15,394 nucleotides of DNA from JAZMZS01 sp045580775. GTDB lineage: Bacteria; Bacillota; Clostridia; Oscillospirales; CAG-272. A program made the translations under genes and the position numbers. Where the stretch lies: assembly GCA_045580775.1 (NCBI GenBank), contig JAZNOK010000178.1:1-15394 (forward strand). The letters run 5' to 3'. Below are positions 14,530 through 15,394 of this stretch, piece by piece; within the stretch, counting starts at the first letter, position 1; every line of letters starts with the position of its first letter. The notes beneath the pieces were generated by a model that was given only the letters and a program-made list of their open reading frames with translations, was not told where the DNA came from and did not search any database.

Positions 14530-15394
14530 ATGATGGAAAAATGGTCAAATGAAAAAGCTTGGGAATGGTATAATTCCCGTCCCTGGATCCGCGGCTTCAA
14601 CTTTGTTCCGTCCGACTGCTCAGGCTGGGTCGAGATGTGGCAGGAATATAACCATGCAGAGAAGGTAGAAACTATGCGTCGCGAGCTTGCCCTCGCAAAG
14701 CAGATCGGCTTTAATGCGGTAAGACAGTTTCTTGCTTTTGACGTTTGGATGTATCAGCGTGAAAGCTTCCTCAAAAACGTAGAGGAATTTCTCGAGATCT
14801 GCCATGAAAACGGCCTCGGAGTTCTGTTCGTTCTCATCTCGGACGGCGGCAGACCCAAGAAGAAGCCGGACTTTGGCGAAATAAACTCAGGTGTATTCCA
14901 CGGTTCCTTTGACAACAACTACAAGTTTATCCCCGGTGTATTCCCGAGCACAGAGCCGCCCGCACCTCCTGCTCCTCCCGTTGCCAATCCCGAGCCTCTT
15001 TACAGCCCTGTAGACGAGCCTGAGCTTGCTGAAAAGTTCTACGAATACTGCGAGGACCTCGCTTCCCGTTACGCAAAGGACGAGAGAGTAATCGTATGGA
15101 ATATTTGGAACGAACCCGGCAACAGCTCAAGAGGCACTCTGAGCGTTCCCCACATGAAGCGTGCATTCGAGATATTCCGCTCGCACGATCCTATCCAGCC
15201 TCTTTGTGCTGACGTATGGAGAATGCCCAAGTCAAATATCCTCACAGAGGAAGAGACGATCGCTATTGAGCTTTCGGATATCATCAGCTACCACGACTAC
15301 GGTTCTCTCGACCATTCCGTCAGGGTAATCGAGTTCTTGCGTCAGTACGACCGCCCGATGCTCAACACCGAGTGGCTCCACAGAGTACAGTTCA
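14530..15394 (+). CDS. Glycoside hydrolase, GH5-like TIM barrel, C-terminus cut by window edge
   Basis: 288 codons are readable. It opens MMEKWSNEKAWEWYNSRPWI, with AAGGAG 8 bases before the first of two adjacent ATGs. RGFNFVPSDCSGW and GFNAVRQFLAFDVW are barrel strands typical of clan GH-A. WNIWNEPGN (190-198) carries the acid/base Glu195, and MLNTEWLHR (277-285) carries the nucleophile Glu281, both at the expected strand ends. There is no signal peptide, so it probably acts in the cytoplasm on imported oligosaccharides. A Pro-rich insert (about 139-158, PSTEPPAPPAPP) lies between barrel elements. Relatives are sometimes annotated as 1,4-beta-xylanase, which the sequence alone cannot confirm. 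It is downstream of the esterase in what appears to be one transcript. Confidence 0.88.
   Translation, partial: MMEKWSNEKAWEWYNSRPWIRGFNFVPSDCSGWVEMWQEYNHAEKVETMRRELALAKQIGFNAVRQFLAFDVWMYQRESFLKNVEEFLEICHENGLGVLFVLISDGGRPKKKPDFGEINSGVFHGSFDNNYKFIPGVFPSTEPPAPPAPPVANPEPLYSPVDEPELAEKFYEYCEDLASRYAKDERVIVWNIWNEPGNSSRGTLSVPHMKRAFEIFRSHDPIQPLCADVWRMPKSNILTEEETIAIELSDIISYHDYGSLDHSVRVIEFLRQYDRPMLNTEWLHRVQF

Overview
The window looks like chromosomal DNA from a Gram-positive anaerobe of the Clostridia, most like Ruminococcus and related Oscillospiraceae. The grounds are AAGGAG-type ribosome sites, sigma-A promoters with 17-base spacers, many small lipobox lipoproteins, a Met_gamma_lyase-family PLP enzyme, a clostridial-style MurD P-loop, and a family-5-like glycoside hydrolase beside a lipoprotein esterase. 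The genus assignment is inference. I see no phage genes, insertion sequence, CRISPR array, tRNA or rRNA.

The left two thirds (1-10569) is read on the minus strand. From right to left: a divergent promoter starts murD, then a Met_gamma_lyase-type enzyme, a small lipoprotein and a cysteine desulfurase, all closely spaced and plausibly one transcript. rpsT follows as its own unit with an extended -10 promoter, a leader hairpin and a near-perfect terminator. Next is a 467-base gene-free stretch with two tandem copies (about 95% identical) of a 125-base element plus partial copies. Then come two overlapping genes for a heterodimeric ABC exporter and a type I asparaginase-like gene, ending at a terminator near 534-573. 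At the left edge is a truncated SPFH/Band 7 membrane protein gene with a consensus promoter.

The right third (10701-15394) is read on the plus strand: a 136-residue lipoprotein with its own promoter and terminator; an NhaC-family Na+/H+ antiporter, also monocistronic; and a two-gene unit of a lipoprotein esterase and a glycoside hydrolase that runs off the window. The last pair suggests plant-polysaccharide use, with an esterase anchored outside the membrane and a cytoplasmic hydrolase, although substrates cannot be read from sequence.

Most genes are ordinary housekeeping or transport genes. The points worth a second look are a DnaJ-type double CxxCxGxG motif in the first loop of the NhaC antiporter, the tandem 125-base intergenic element, a matched degenerate ATP site in the ABC pair, an apparent Lys-to-Arg change at the asparaginase catalytic lysine, inverted repeats and leader hairpins at the rpsT and murD promoters, and an esterase fused to what looks like a glycosidase accessory domain. 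I did not find a clearly new multi-gene system. Two edge genes (1-383 and 14530-15394) are open at the window ends and were translated by hand.
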